A stretch of DNA of 64,000 nucleotides from positions 124,001 to 188,000 of the forward strand of contig JABSSD010000027.1 of NCBI GenBank assembly GCA_013214575.1. Direction: 5' to 3'. A model generated the notes under the pieces. That model had not been told where the DNA came from and searched no databases. It worked only from the letters and a program-made list of their open reading frames with translations. Source of the DNA: Paracoccaceae bacterium. GTDB lineage: Bacteria > Pseudomonadota > Alphaproteobacteria > Rhodobacterales > Rhodobacteraceae. Shown here piece by piece: positions 35,545 to 45,372 of this stretch (positions are counted from its first letter, which is position 1; every line of letters starts with the position of its first letter). The position numbers and the translations under genes are program-made.

Positions 35545-36638
35545 GCAGCGCAAAACGCATCGTTGTCAAAATTGGCTCTACCCTGCTGGTTGACCGCGAT
35601 GAGGGGGTTTTGCGTGCCAAATGGCTGCGGGCTCTTGCGGAAGATGTCGCCTGGTTGCGACAGCAAGATATCGACGTTATCCTGGTGTCGTCCGGCTCCA
35701 TCGCCCTAGGCCGGGCTGTGCTTGGCCTGTCCGGTGCGGATCTTCGCCTGGAGCAGTCCCAGGCGGCTGCGGCTGTGGGGCAGATCAGGCTGGCGCGGGC
35801 CTATGAAGCCGCGCTGGAGCCGCATGGGATTAACACCGCTCAGGTTCTGGTGACGCTGGAGGACAGTGAAAACCGTCGTCGCTACCTGAATTCCCGTGCC
35901 ACCCTTGAGACGCTGCTGGGCTTTGGGGTGGTGCCGATTGTCAACGAAAACGACACCATTGCAACCGACGAAATTCGCTATGGCGACAATGACCGGCTGG
36001 CGGCCCAGGTCGCGGTGACGATTGGTGCCGATTGCCTGATCCTGCTGTCTGACGTCGATGGATTTTACAGCGCCAATCCGGCGCTGGATCCAACGGCCAT
36101 CCGTTACGACAGGATTGAACAGATCACGCCAGAGATAGAAGCCATGGCCGGGGAGGGTGTCTCCGGGCTTTCCAAGGGCGGAATGATCACGAAACTGATG
36201 GCAGCCAAAGTGGCCACGGCAGCGGGTTGCGCCCTAGTTATCACAGACGGTTTCCACTCAAACCCACTGAAAATGCTGGATAACGGCGCGCCTTGCACCT
36301 GGTTTATCGCGCATACGGACCCCCAGACCGCCCGCAAGCGTTGGATCGCAGCGATGAAACCGCGCGGCGAAATCACCATCGACATCGGCGCCGCAAGGGC
36401 TTTGAAATCCGGCAATAGCCTGCTGCCGGCCGGGGTCATCCATGTGCAGGGTGATTTTGGCCGCGGTGAGCCGCTGGCCATTCTCGATCCATCCGGGCAC
36501 AAACTGGGGCAAGGGTTAAGCCGTTACACCGGCGCCGAGGCCCGCGCCATTTCAGGGCTGCAGTCGCACCAGATCGAGGCCACGCTCGGCTATCCCGGCC
36601 GCGCCGCCCTGATCCACCGCGATGATATGGCGCTCTGA
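35532..36638 (+). CDS. proB: Glutamate 5-kinase
   Basis: A 368-residue enzyme for the first step of proline synthesis (glutamate to glutamyl-5-phosphate). The amino-acid-kinase domain shows [17 protein letters not shown] and [17 protein letters not shown]; the C-terminal 75 residues form a PUA domain ([13 protein letters not shown]). The start is TTG 35532, which overlaps obgE by 13 bases, suggesting coupled translation. Confidence 0.95.
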   Translation: MESLSSAKRIVVKIGSTLLVDRDEGVLRAKWLRALAEDVAWLRQQDIDVILVSSGSIALGRAVLGLSGADLRLEQSQAAAAVGQIRLARAYEAALEPHGINTAQVLVTLEDSENRRRYLNSRATLETLLGFGVVPIVNENDTIATDEIRYGDNDRLAAQVAVTIGADCLILLSDVDGFYSANPALDPTAIRYDRIEQITPEIEAMAGEGVSGLSKGGMITKLMAAKVATAAGCALVITDGFHSNPLKMLDNGAPCTWFIAHTDPQTARKRWIAAMKPRGEITIDIGAARALKSGNSLLPAGVIHVQGDFGRGEPLAILDPSGHKLGQGLSRYTGAEARAISGLQSHQIEATLGYPGRAALIHRDDMAL

Positions 36639-36716
36639 CTCTTCTTCTTGTTTAAAATACCTCCGCCGGAGGCAAATAATTCTCTCGCGCCCCAGATTGG
36701 GAAAGGCTTGCAACTG

Positions 36717-37982
36717 ATGAACGACATTGAAAACATTCCCGAACTGATGGCCAATATTGGGGCTCGAGCCAAAGCCGCATCGCAAATTTTGGCCACCGCA
36801 TCAGGCGCAGACAAGCGCCAGGCGCTGAGGGCCGCAGGTGATGCGGTCTGGGCGCAGCGGGGTGAGATCATCGCCGCCAACCAATGCGATCTGGAATTTG
36901 GCCGGGCCAAAGGCCTGTCGGCTGCGATGATGGACCGGCTGATGCTGGACGAGGCCAGGATCCAGAGCATCGTCGACAGCCTGCGCGCGGTTGCAGAACA
37001 GGCTGATCCGGTTGGCCAGATTTTGGAACAATGGGATCAGCCGTCGGGCCTCAATATCCAACGGGTTCGCACACCTTTGGGGGTTATTGGGGTGATCTAT
37101 GAAAGCCGCCCGAATGTGACGGCTGACGCGGGGGCGCTGTGCCTGAAGTCCGGCAATGCGGTGATCCTGCGCTGCGGATCCGAGAGTTTCCACTCAAGCC
37201 AGGCCATCCAGGCCTGTCTGCTCACCGGGCTGACGGCCGCCGGGCTGCCACTGGACGCGATCCAACTGGTTCCCACCCGGGACCGCGCCGCCGTTCAACA
37301 ATTGCTGACGATGACCGACTATGTGGACGTTATTGTCCCTCGCGGTGGCAAGGGACTGGTGGGGCTGGTGCAGCGTGAGGCGCGGGTTCCGGTGTTTGCC
37401 CATCTCGAAGGCATCGTGCATATTTACATCGACAAAACGGCCGATCCAAAGAAAGCGCTGGAGGTGGTGCTGAATGCCAAGACGCGGCGCACTGGCATTT
37501 GCGGTGCGGCAGAATGTCTGCTGATCCACCGGGATATCTGTGAAACTCTGGGCAAGGATATTCTATCGGCGTTAATGGCTGCGGGCGTTGAAATTCGGGC
37601 CCAGGAAGGCCTGCCTGGCCCGGATAATATGGTGATTGCAAGTGAATCCGACTGGGGCTGTGAATATCTCGACATGATCATCGCCGCAAAACGGGTGGAC
37701 AGTCTCGCAGATGCAATCTCGCATATACGCCGCCATCATTCCCAGCATACAGACTGTATCATCACCGAGGACCCAGACGCAGTTCAGACCTTTTTCAGCG
37801 AACTCGACAGTGCCATCTTAATGCATAATGCCTCAACACAGTTTGCTGACGGAAGTGAGTTTGGCATGGGGGCTGAAATTGGCATCGCCACCGGCAAGAT
37901 GCATGCCCGAGGTCCGGTTGGCGCGGCGCAGTTGACCAGTTTCAAATACCTGGTGCGCGGCAACGGAACCATCCGTAGCTAA
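36717..37982 (+). CDS. proA: Glutamate-5-semialdehyde dehydrogenase
   Basis: A 421-residue gamma-glutamyl phosphate reductase, second step of proline synthesis. The catalytic cysteine region is [15 protein letters not shown], and the NADP-binding segment includes [17 protein letters not shown] 36717 gives the normal start ([15 protein letters not shown]); the open frame extends 23 codons upstream. Follows proB by 78 bases, ending in a strong terminator. Confidence 0.95.
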   Translation: MNDIENIPELMANIGARAKAASQILATASGADKRQALRAAGDAVWAQRGEIIAANQCDLEFGRAKGLSAAMMDRLMLDEARIQSIVDSLRAVAEQADPVGQILEQWDQPSGLNIQRVRTPLGVIGVIYESRPNVTADAGALCLKSGNAVILRCGSESFHSSQAIQACLLTGLTAAGLPLDAIQLVPTRDRAAVQQLLTMTDYVDVIVPRGGKGLVGLVQREARVPVFAHLEGIVHIYIDKTADPKKALEVVLNAKTRRTGICGAAECLLIHRDICETLGKDILSALMAAGVEIRAQEGLPGPDNMVIASESDWGCEYLDMIIAAKRVDSLADAISHIRRHHSQHTDCIITEDPDAVQTFFSELDSAILMHNASTQFADGSEFGMGAEIGIATGKMHARGPVGAAQLTSFKYLVRGNGTIRS

Positions 37983-37985
37983 AAC

Positions 37986-38025
37986 AAAAGGCGCCTCGGT
38001 CCCATCAGGGTTGGAGGCGCCTTTT
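37986..38025 (+). terminator. Terminator after proA
   Basis: AAAAGGCGCCTC and GAGGCGCCTTTT form a 12-bp stem with a 16-base loop. Confidence 0.85.
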
Positions 38026-38057
38026 GGCAGATAGGCCTGCATTAAAATAGGCCTGCC

Positions 38058-38654
38058 TTAAAAATTGATCGTGACCTTATCCAGGCTTTGTTCAACCCGC
38101 ACCGTGCGCCCCATCGCTTTGGCGACCTCTGGCAACATGGCAAACTGCACCAGCGCCGGGGTGATCGTGGCATTGGATTGCCCACCACTGATCCGCGCCC
38201 AAAGATCGTCATTCACGTTGATCTTTGTCGCCTCGCCAATCACAGTCCACTTGCCATCGGCGCAATAGACCCTGGCGGTGCCACCATAGGGCAGGGCGGT
38301 TTCAAGGCATTGCAGCGCCAAAAACGAAAGCCGAACCTCCTGGCGGTTACAGGGATCCAGCGGCGACCACTGATACTGAAGCCGCGCCCCCTTGCACATG
38401 TCGTCCAGAATGGAAGCGACCTCGGCGCGGCCGAGCTGCTGGTTGCCGGCACTGCCATAGGCCACTCTGAAGAAACGAATGCGCGCATTGGCATTGCCAA
38501 CACTGTCTGAAATCAGTTCCAGTTCAGGACCGGCGAGGTCGCCAGACATGCCGAGTAGTTCCAGGCCATTGTTGATGGCGCCCACCGGGCTAATCAAATC
38601 ATGACAGATCCTTGACGCTATCAAAGCCGCCAAATCGACGTTATCTATACCCAT
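38058..38654 (-). CDS. chpT: ChpT-like histidine phosphotransferase
   Basis: A 198-residue protein resembling ChpT, the phosphotransferase that passes phosphate from CckA to CtrA and CpdR in alphaproteobacteria. The phospho-accepting histidine is in SRICHDLISPVGAINNGLEL near residue 18, and the C-terminal part resembles a degenerate ATPase fold lacking ATP motifs, as in ChpT. In Roseobacters this relay controls motility and gene-transfer agents more than the cell cycle. It converges on proA and diverges from the DUF3553 gene. Confidence 0.8.
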   Translation of the reverse strand: MGIDNVDLAALIASRICHDLISPVGAINNGLELLGMSGDLAGPELELISDSVGNANARIRFFRVAYGSAGNQQLGRAEVASILDDMCKGARLQYQWSPLDPCNRQEVRLSFLALQCLETALPYGGTARVYCADGKWTVIGEATKINVNDDLWARISGGQSNATITPALVQFAMLPEVAKAMGRTVRVEQSLDKVTINF

Positions 38655-38683
38655 GTCTTTCCTCCGAATTGGGCCAATCCCTT

Positions 38684-38866
38684 ATGACCGACCTCAACGC
38701 AATTTTAACGCCCGGTATGTTTGTCCGGCATCCTGATCACCCCGATTGGGGGCTGGGGCAGGTGCAGTCAAATATCGGCGGCAAAATCTCCGTAAATTTC
38801 CGTGATCAAGGCAAGCTGGTGATCGACGGATCCCGCATTGCTCTGACACCAGTATTTGATCCGTGA
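38684..38866 (+). CDS. DUF3553 small protein
   Basis: A 60-residue protein with an SH3-like strand pattern (PGMFVRHPDHPDWGLGQVQS, ISVNFRDQGKLVI), matching DUF3553. Role unknown; small proteins of this type resemble the CarD/UvrD-type Tudor-like domains. The start is ATG 38684, divergent from chpT. Confidence 0.8.
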   Translation: MTDLNAILTPGMFVRHPDHPDWGLGQVQSNIGGKISVNFRDQGKLVIDGSRIALTPVFDP

Positions 38867-38976
38867 TAACGGTTGATGAAGAGTTAACATTTTTGGTAAA
38901 TTTTGCTTAAAATGTTGCTTAATCATCGCAATGCAGTCTATCTGCGCCTGACTTCAATCTGTGTTAGCTGTTGACC

Positions 38977-39738
38977 ATGCCAGACCACCTCCCTGCTTTT
39001 ACCGTGAAGATTGCTGAAACCGCAGCGGACGTGATGGCTGCGCAGGCGCTTCGATATCAGGTTTTTGTGCAAGAGCTCGGCGGCAATGGCGATCTGGTTG
39101 ATCATCAGCAGGGTTTGGAACGGGATGGATTTGATCCATTTGTCGACCACATGCTGGTCTGGGACACCACAAATGGCACTCTGGCCGGGGTTTACCGATT
39201 GTTGCGAGAAGATCAGGCGATGCGCGCCGGGCAATTCTACTGCGAGACCGAATATGACCTGACGGAGCTCAGAGCTTCAGGCCGCAAGCTTTTGGAACTG
39301 GGGCGGTCCTGTCTGCATCCAGCCTATCGCGGCGGCACTGCGATGTTTCATTTATGGTCAGGGTTGGCCGCCTATGTGGAACAGCATCACATCGAGGTTT
39401 TGTTTGGTGTCGCCAGTTTTCACGGCACTGACCCTTTGGTTTTGGCCAACCCACTTTCGATGCTGCGACAAAACCATCTGGCGCCCACCAATCTGCGGGT
39501 CCGTGCCAGGACCTATCAGCCGATGGATTTGGTTTCACCAGATGAGCTTGACCGCCGCCAGGCCATGATCGACACGCCGGCATTGATAAAGGCCTATCTG
39601 CGGCTTGGCGGTTGCGTCGGAGACGGCGCCTTTATTGATTACAAATTCAACACCACCGACGTGTTCCTCATTCTTGACACTGAGAAGATGAACAGCCGCC
39701 AAAGACGGCTGTATTCAAACGGACGAGGCCGCGGATGA
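38977..39738 (+). CDS. olsB: Ornithine N-acyltransferase, first step of ornithine lipid synthesis
   Basis: A 253-residue OlsB-type GNAT acyltransferase that transfers a 3-hydroxyacyl group from ACP to ornithine. Typical segments are LRYQVFVQELGG, FDHM-like FVDHMLVWD, LGRSCLHPAYRGG and the DPLVLANPLSML region. ATG 38977 is chosen; TTG 38971 is an alternative. It overlaps olsA by 4 bases. Ornithine lipids replace phospholipids under phosphate limitation, which fits the pst genes 13 kb away, though no PHO box was seen here. Confidence 0.88.
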   Translation: MPDHLPAFTVKIAETAADVMAAQALRYQVFVQELGGNGDLVDHQQGLERDGFDPFVDHMLVWDTTNGTLAGVYRLLREDQAMRAGQFYCETEYDLTELRASGRKLLELGRSCLHPAYRGGTAMFHLWSGLAAYVEQHHIEVLFGVASFHGTDPLVLANPLSMLRQNHLAPTNLRVRARTYQPMDLVSPDELDRRQAMIDTPALIKAYLRLGGCVGDGAFIDYKFNTTDVFLILDTEKMNSRQRRLYSNGRGRG

Positions 39739-40580
39739 GCGCCGGTTGGCACAGTGAGGCAGAGCCGGATCCGATTCAGATGTCCGGGTTCGGCTGGGGG
39801 TTGGTTGTGCTGCGCTGTCTGGTCTTGGCGGCGCTGGTCTTTGGCGGGCTGCTGATCCTGCTCCTGTTTCGCTTGTTTGAGCGGCCATTATTCGGAATGC
39901 ACCGCCCTATTACCCCCTATATCACTCAATTTGTGTGTCGAAACGCATTTCGGATTATGGGGATAGGCTTCCGGTCCAGCGGTGACTTGATGAAAGAGCC
40001 TGGCGCTGTGGTGGCCAATCACTCGTCCTGGCTCGATATTTTTGCCCTCAATGCCCGCAAGCGGATCTATTTTGTTTCCAAGGCAGAAGTGGCGAAGTGG
40101 CCGGGGATCGGCTGGCTGGCCCGGGCAACCGGTACCGTATTCATCGAGCGCAACCCCAAGAAAGCGCGCGAGCAAACATTGCTGTTTGAGCAGCGTCTCA
40201 AGGCGGATCATAAGCTATTGTTTTTCCCCGAAGGGACCTCAACCGACGGGCTGCGGGTTTTGACTTTTAAAACAACATTGTTTGCGGCGTTCTTTAGTGA
40301 TCAGCTGCGGGACTTCATGTCGGTGCAACCGGTGTCTGTTGTATACCACCCGCCAAAAGGAGAACCGAAGAGGTTTTACGGCTGGTGGGGGGATATGGAT
40401 TTTGCGCCGCATTTTCTCAAGACTTTGGCGGTCTTGCGTCAAGGCTCAGTTGAATTGATCTATCATCCCCCGGTCCGGGTGGCTGATTTTGCCAATCGCA
40501 AGGTTCTGGCCGCCTTTTGTGAGGAAAAGATTCGTGCCGGTCATGCGACGGGGCGCGCGGCTCGGGAAATGGCTGATTAG
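39735..40580 (+). CDS. olsA: Lyso-ornithine lipid O-acyltransferase
   Basis: A 281-residue PlsC-family 1-acyl-sn-glycerol-3-phosphate acyltransferase with an N-terminal membrane helix (residues 25-48) and the catalytic HX4D motif NHSSWLD near residue 95, then FPEGTSTDG near residue 164. Its overlap with olsB supports the OlsA role (acylating lyso-ornithine lipid). Confidence 0.88.
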   Translation: MSAGWHSEAEPDPIQMSGFGWGLVVLRCLVLAALVFGGLLILLLFRLFERPLFGMHRPITPYITQFVCRNAFRIMGIGFRSSGDLMKEPGAVVANHSSWLDIFALNARKRIYFVSKAEVAKWPGIGWLARATGTVFIERNPKKAREQTLLFEQRLKADHKLLFFPEGTSTDGLRVLTFKTTLFAAFFSDQLRDFMSVQPVSVVYHPPKGEPKRFYGWWGDMDFAPHFLKTLAVLRQGSVELIYHPPVRVADFANRKVLAAFCEEKIRAGHATGRAAREMAD

Positions 40581-40753
40581 GCCGCTGTTTTGTCATTGGG
40601 CTTGCGCCCCTCCACAACCTGTTTTATACGCGCGTTATTCAAACCCGCAGGCGGGGTTTGGCCTGATTGGGGGAGACATCCTCAACAGACCGCCGGTTGG
40701 AGCATCCGCTCTAAGACCCCCGCCGAGGAAAAAACCGGAAAGGTAATACGAAT

Positions 40754-41521
40754 ATGGCTCTTCCTGAGTTCACTCTTCGTCAGCTGCTCGAAGCTGGCGT
40801 ACACTTTGGCCACCAGACACAGCGCTGGAACCCACGTATGGGTCCGTACATCTACGGCGCACGTAACGGCATCCACATCATGGATCTGACCCAAACTGTT
40901 CCAATGCTGGACCAGGCTTTGCAGGTTATCCACGACACCGTCGCCAAAGGCGGCCGGGTACTGTTCGTCGGCACCAAGCGTCAGGCTGCGACACCAATCG
41001 CCGAAGCGGCTGAGAAATCAGCTCAGTACTTCATGAACCACCGTTGGCTCGGCGGCACATTGACCAACTGGAAAACTGTGTCCTTGTCGATCAAGCGCCT
41101 GAAAGACATCGACCAGAAGATGGAAGTTGGCTTTGAAGGCCTGACCAAGAAAGAACGTCTTGGCATGGAGCGTGACCACGGCAAGCTGCAGGCTTCGCTT
41201 GGCGGTATCAGCGAAATGGGCGGCGTACCTGATCTGCTGTTCGTCATCGATGTGAAAAAAGAAGCGCTGGCCATCGCCGAAGCCAACAAGCTGGGCATCC
41301 CGGTTGTTGCAATCGTCGACACCAACTGCTCGCCTGATGGCGTTGACTACATCATTCCTGGCAACGATGACGCTTCCCGCGCCATCGCCTTGTATTGTGA
41401 CCTGGCGTCACGTGCGGCTCTGGAAGGCATGTCCACTCAACTGGGTGCTGCTGGCGTTGATCTGGGTGCATTCGAAGAAGCCCTGGTAGAAGAAGTTCCG
41501 GCCGCAACAGCCGAAGCCTGA
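40754..41521 (+). CDS. rpsB: 30S ribosomal protein S2
   Basis: A 255-residue S2 ([46 protein letters not shown]). It starts behind an A-rich AAGGTAATACGA region, with a 173-base leader. Ends with an acidic tail. tsf follows after 78 bases, as in most bacteria. Confidence 0.97.
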   Translation: MALPEFTLRQLLEAGVHFGHQTQRWNPRMGPYIYGARNGIHIMDLTQTVPMLDQALQVIHDTVAKGGRVLFVGTKRQAATPIAEAAEKSAQYFMNHRWLGGTLTNWKTVSLSIKRLKDIDQKMEVGFEGLTKKERLGMERDHGKLQASLGGISEMGGVPDLLFVIDVKKEALAIAEANKLGIPVVAIVDTNCSPDGVDYIIPGNDDASRAIALYCDLASRAALEGMSTQLGAAGVDLGAFEEALVEEVPAATAEA

Positions 41522-41545
41522 TCCAACCGTCACAGGTTTAATAGA

Positions 41546-41569
41546 TGGGGCAGGGTCTGACCTGCCCCA
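41546..41569 (+). promoter_or_regulatory. rpsB-tsf intergenic hairpin
   Basis: TGGGGCAGG and CCTGCCCCA form a 9-bp stem with a 6-base loop and no T run: an attenuating or processing hairpin, allowing partial readthrough into tsf. Confidence 0.6.
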
Positions 41570-41599
41570 AATCCGTTTAGATTTGAGGAGAGCCAAAAG

Positions 41600-42475
41600 A
41601 TGGCAATCACAGCAGCACTCGTGAAAGAACTGCGCGGCGCGACCGGCGCAGGCATGATGGACTCGAAAAAGGCCCTGACAGAAACCAATGGTGACATGGA
41701 TGCCGCCGTCGATTGGCTGCGTACCAAGGGTCTGGCCAAGGCAGCAAAAAAATCCAGCCGTACCGCCGCTGAGGGCCTAATTGTTGTCTGCGTTGAAGGC
41801 AACAAGGGTGTCGCTGTTGAGGTGAACTCCGAAACCGACTTCGTTGGTAAAAATGCTGATTTCCAAGAGATGGTCAGTGATATCTCCAAGGTTGCCCTGG
41901 GTGTGTCGGATGTCGATGCCCTGAATGCAGCGGACATGGGCGGCAAGACTGTCGCGGAAGTGGTGACTGCCAAGGTTGCTACGATTGGTGAAAACATGTC
42001 GGTACGCCGCATGTCTGCCCTCGAAGGTGACATTGTTGTGTCTTATGTTCACAATGCGGTAACCGCTGGAATGGGCAAAATCGGTGTCCTGGTTGCGCTG
42101 ACCGGTGGCACTGAGGCCCTGGGCAAGCAGATCGCAATGCACATTGCTGCGGTAAACCCGGCGGCTCTGAGCGAAGCAGACCTGGACGCTGCGGTTGTCG
42201 AAAAAGAAAAGAAGATCCAGATGGATATCGCGCGCGAGTCCGGCAAACCAGAAGCGGTGATTGAGAAAATGATCATTGGCCGGATGAAGAAATTCATCGG
42301 CGAGTCGACATTGCTGAACCAGTCGTTTGTGGTGAACCCTGATCTGACGGTCGAAGCTGCAGCCAAAGAAGCAGGCGCCACAATCACCGGTTTTGTCCGC
42401 CTCGAAGTTGGCGAAGGCATCGAAGTAGTGAAAGAAGATTTTGCAGCTGAGGTTGCCAAGGTCGCACAGGGTTAA
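41600..42475 (+). CDS. tsf: Elongation factor Ts
   Basis: A 291-residue nucleotide exchange factor for EF-Tu, with the N-terminal UBA-like domain ([18 protein letters not shown]) and the TDFVGKN motif near residue 80. Strong ribosome site GAGGAG. Two terminators follow. Confidence 0.97.
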   Translation: MAITAALVKELRGATGAGMMDSKKALTETNGDMDAAVDWLRTKGLAKAAKKSSRTAAEGLIVVCVEGNKGVAVEVNSETDFVGKNADFQEMVSDISKVALGVSDVDALNAADMGGKTVAEVVTAKVATIGENMSVRRMSALEGDIVVSYVHNAVTAGMGKIGVLVALTGGTEALGKQIAMHIAAVNPAALSEADLDAAVVEKEKKIQMDIARESGKPEAVIEKMIIGRMKKFIGESTLLNQSFVVNPDLTVEAAAKEAGATITGFVRLEVGEGIEVVKEDFAAEVAKVAQG

Positions 42476-42523
42476 ATTACGGTCCGGCGTTTTTTTGACG
42501 CTGGGTTGTTTTGACCAACATTG

Positions 42524-42552
42524 GACCCGTTCCGGACCGGAGCGGGTCTTTT
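42524..42552 (+). terminator. Terminator after tsf
   Basis: GACCCG..TCCG and CGGA..CGGGTC stem, followed by TTTT. Confidence 0.85.
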
Positions 42553-42600
42553 GCTATTTGGCGATCGCTGGACAGTCAAATTGGCAGTAGCTGGGCAGCC

Positions 42601-42640
42601 AAAAAAACGGAGCCGCGTCACCGCGACCCCGTTTTTTTTT
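42601..42640. terminator. Second hairpin after tsf
   Basis: AAAAACGG-GCCGCG and CGCGACCCCGTTTTT pair with a bulge and end in ten Ts; on the opposite strand it is preceded by an A run, so it could also serve the luxR transcript. Confidence 0.8.
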
Positions 42641-42888
42641 CGAAGGATCCCTCCAGATGGGGATGAGAAGGTCCCTTCTTTGGCTTCCGACCAGATACAG
42701 CAAATACGCACCTAAAACAGAAAACGAGTTGGACTGGTTTGAAATATAAACCTCTTCACCCGAATGTCCCTTTGGCTAAAGCCACCACTCACGGAACAAA
42801 TATAGAATGCTCTTTTTCACCTATTGGTGGAAGTAATGAATACCATACTTTCTAAGGCAGACTAAATCGGCCTGAAAGACAAACACGC

Positions 42889-43644
42889 CTAAGCCTCCAT
42901 TACAAACATCTGGTTTTGTAATGCAGCCTTCAAAACCGCTTGGGCAGTGGTCTCCACGCTCAACGAATCCCTTGCCAAACGCAAATGCTTTTCAACCGTG
43001 GCAGAAGTTAAGCCCATCAGGATCGCGATATCCTGTGTGGTCTTGCCGTCACCGACCCACTGTAAGGCTTCGCGTTGCCGTTTCGTCAATCCACGGTTGG
43101 GAGGGGAATAGGGCAGGGATAGAATTTTCAGGTGGGCAATATTGTTTATCAGAACAATATCAGAGCCGTGCTCCTGCCACATCTCATCCAGATCATCCTG
43201 TGTCCTCCCGCGTTTCCCAGCCAGTGAAATGGCGCCTTTGAATCGCTTGGAAATTGAATGGAAGCTGATGGTATATCCAGCGGTCATTTCCATACGCTTG
43301 TTGAACTCAATAACCTTTAGGCCTTTTGGGCTCAGCTCCCGATTGGCTTCCATGGCGTAGACTTGACGCCAGCTACATGCGCCTTCATTCTCCAGCGCCC
43401 AGCGTGTCATCGGAGCGTGAAAGTACAGCCCGGTGTGCATGAAACCATTAAGGTACTCATTGGAGTGATTGGAAAGAATGACAAAATCGTCGGGATCCCC
43501 CAGTGAGGTTTCCGTCTTATAACGGGTGTAGCCATAGATCAGCCGATCAAAGCCGTATTGTGCCAATTGGTCTATATGGGCGACCCACAATTCCTCCAGA
43601 CTTCGGCAACTGGAAATGAAATGCAGATACTCAGTCAGTTTCAT
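42889..43644 (-). CDS. LuxR-family autoinducer-binding-type regulator (solo)
   Basis: A 251-residue protein with an N-terminal autoinducer-binding domain and a C-terminal LuxR HTH (GLTKRQREALQWVGDGKTTQ, SATVEKHLRLARDSL). No luxI-type synthase is in the window. Pocket residues depart from acyl-homoserine-lactone receptors: the segment FHAPMTRW has Ala in place of the conserved Asp before Pro, and EYLNGF replaces the usual W...Y pair. It overlaps aroQ by 4 bases (ATGA), so the two are co-transcribed. It may sense a non-AHL signal. Confidence 0.85.
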   Translation of the reverse strand: MKLTEYLHFISSCRSLEELWVAHIDQLAQYGFDRLIYGYTRYKTETSLGDPDDFVILSNHSNEYLNGFMHTGLYFHAPMTRWALENEGACSWRQVYAMEANRELSPKGLKVIEFNKRMEMTAGYTISFHSISKRFKGAISLAGKRGRTQDDLDEMWQEHGSDIVLINNIAHLKILSLPYSPPNRGLTKRQREALQWVGDGKTTQDIAILMGLTSATVEKHLRLARDSLSVETTAQAVLKAALQNQMFVMEA

Positions 43645-44090
43645 GTGCAACCGGTCTCTTCAAGATGGGCAATTAATGCGCTGATAGCCATGGTATAACC
43701 GAGAGCCCCAAAGCCGCAGATTTGTCCAAGTGCCACCTTGGAAATATAGGAAACCTGCCGGAAATCTTCGCGCGCGTGAATGTTGGAGAGATGCACTTCG
43801 ACGCAGGGCAGCTCAACCGAGGCGAGCGCATCCATCAGGGCAATTGAGGTATGAGTATAGGCTCCGGCATTCACAACAATGCCGTGATGGCATCCCTTGG
43901 CCGCATGGATTGCATCAATCAGGACACCTTCATGATTGGACTGCTGGCAAACAACCAGAGCGCCCAGAGATTTGCCCTGTGCGATACAATTGGTGTCAAT
44001 CATTTTTAATGTGACTCGTCCGTAGACTTCAGGTTGTCTACTCCCCAGTAAATTAAGGTTTGGACCGTTCAAAACCAAGATACTGCGCAT
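43641..44090 (-). CDS. aroQ: Type II 3-dehydroquinate dehydratase
   Basis: A 149-residue enzyme of the shikimate pathway. Active-site features are visible: LNLLGSRQPEVYG with the catalytic Tyr, QSNHEGVLIDAIH, VNAGAYTHTSIAL and EVHLSNIHARE. The start at 44090 gives the usual MRSILVLNGPNLN; the frame extends 16 codons further. The cell may have a second housekeeping aroQ elsewhere, since this copy is tied to a luxR gene instead of accB/accC, its frequent partner in this group. Confidence 0.9.
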   Translation of the reverse strand: MRSILVLNGPNLNLLGSRQPEVYGRVTLKMIDTNCIAQGKSLGALVVCQQSNHEGVLIDAIHAAKGCHHGIVVNAGAYTHTSIALMDALASVELPCVEVHLSNIHAREDFRQVSYISKVALGQICGFGALGYTMAISALIAHLEETGCT

Positions 44091-44238
44091 TTCAATTCGT
44101 TCCTTATTCGTCTTATTAGGGCGGATTATGACAGCCATTCAGGGAAGTCGAAAGAGAACTTGCAGAATACTCGCCTGCCATCAGATTAAATTGACAATTG
44201 GGGCAAAAATGCAAGCACAGTAGTGTGGCATAGGTCTT

Positions 44239-45234
44239 TCAGTCGTTGGTCAGAACGATTTTGCCCACTACTTTTCGATCTTGGATCATCTGCAGGGCTT
44301 TGCCGGCTTGTTGCATGTCAAAACGGGCGCTGATGCGCGGCTTTATTTTACCAGCCGCGTAGAGATCAAACAAGTCAGACATGTTCTCAGAATGGGCTTT
44401 GGGATTGCGAAGCACCGAGGCGCCCCAAAACACGCCCAGGATTTGACAGCCTTTCAACAGGGGCAGGTTCAGCGGGATTTTTGGAATGCCGGCGGGAAAC
44501 CCGACGACCAGATAGCGCCCCTCCCAGGCCAGTGTTCTCAGCGCCGCCTCAGCATAGTTTCCACCCACCGCATCATAGACCACGTCCACACCATCATTGC
44601 CCGCCAGACGCTTGATCTCATTCGAAAACGCCTTCTGACCGCTGCGATCAAGCTCGCGGCCGTAAACGAGGGTTTCATCGGCACCAATACTGCGGCAAAA
44701 GACGGCTTTTTCCTCACTCGAGACCGCCGCAATCACCTGTGCGCCAGCCGCTTTTGCCAGCTCGATCGCGGCGCTTCCCACCCCTCCGGCGGCGCCCAAA
44801 ATCAGCAAGGTTTCTCCGGCCCGTATCCGAGCCCGGTCTTTCAACGCGTGGTATGAGGTTCCGTAGGTAAAGATAAAACAGGCGGCGTCTTCATAGGACA
44901 TCTCCGACGGGAATTTAACGGCGCGATCAGCCGCGACACAGATATGGGTGGCAAAGCCGCCATGGCCGGTCAGCGCCAAAACACGGTCACCCAGTGAAAA
45001 CCCATCAACGTCATCGCCAATAGAAATCACCTCGCCAGAAACCTCACCACCGGGCGCAAAAGGCCGACTGGGCTTCATCTGATACAGGTCTCGAATGATC
45101 AATGTATCGGGGAAATTCACCCCGGCCGCATGGATCCGTACCAGCAGTTGCCCGGATGCTGGATCTGGCGTTGGCAAGGCGCTCCATTGCAACGTTTCTG
45201 GCCCGCCCGGAGCGGTGCTGAGCATTGCTTTCAT
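44239..45234 (-). CDS. NADPH:quinone oxidoreductase (zinc-free MDR family)
   Basis: A 331-residue medium-chain reductase with GVNFPDTLIIRDLYQ near the N-terminus and the nucleotide site LGAAGGVGSAAIELA near residue 150. Zinc-ligand cysteines of the alcohol dehydrogenases are absent. It probably reduces a quinone or an enoyl compound with NADPH. It diverges from the APH-family gene, with which it often pairs in acyl-CoA catabolism gene neighbourhoods. Confidence 0.88.
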   Translation of the reverse strand: MKAMLSTAPGGPETLQWSALPTPDPASGQLLVRIHAAGVNFPDTLIIRDLYQMKPSRPFAPGGEVSGEVISIGDDVDGFSLGDRVLALTGHGGFATHICVAADRAVKFPSEMSYEDAACFIFTYGTSYHALKDRARIRAGETLLILGAAGGVGSAAIELAKAAGAQVIAAVSSEEKAVFCRSIGADETLVYGRELDRSGQKAFSNEIKRLAGNDGVDVVYDAVGGNYAEAALRTLAWEGRYLVVGFPAGIPKIPLNLPLLKGCQILGVFWGASVLRNPKAHSENMSDLFDLYAAGKIKPRISARFDMQQAGKALQMIQDRKVVGKIVLTND

Positions 45235-45372
45235 TTTGTTTTCTCCATGATTTGGCCAGACATAGCCAAAGTTACGTCAAGTCTTCTGCCCCCTGATGGC
45301 GTTGTCAATGAATTTCGAAAATGCAATTCTGGACATGAACCATAGGGTTACCTTCTCACTTGGGAGACAAAT

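Larger units (their letters stand above)
42476..42888. other. Intergenic region after tsf
   Basis: About 410 bases with no gene. The first third holds two terminator-like hairpins; the rest is AT-rich and shows nothing recognisable. Confidence 0.6.
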
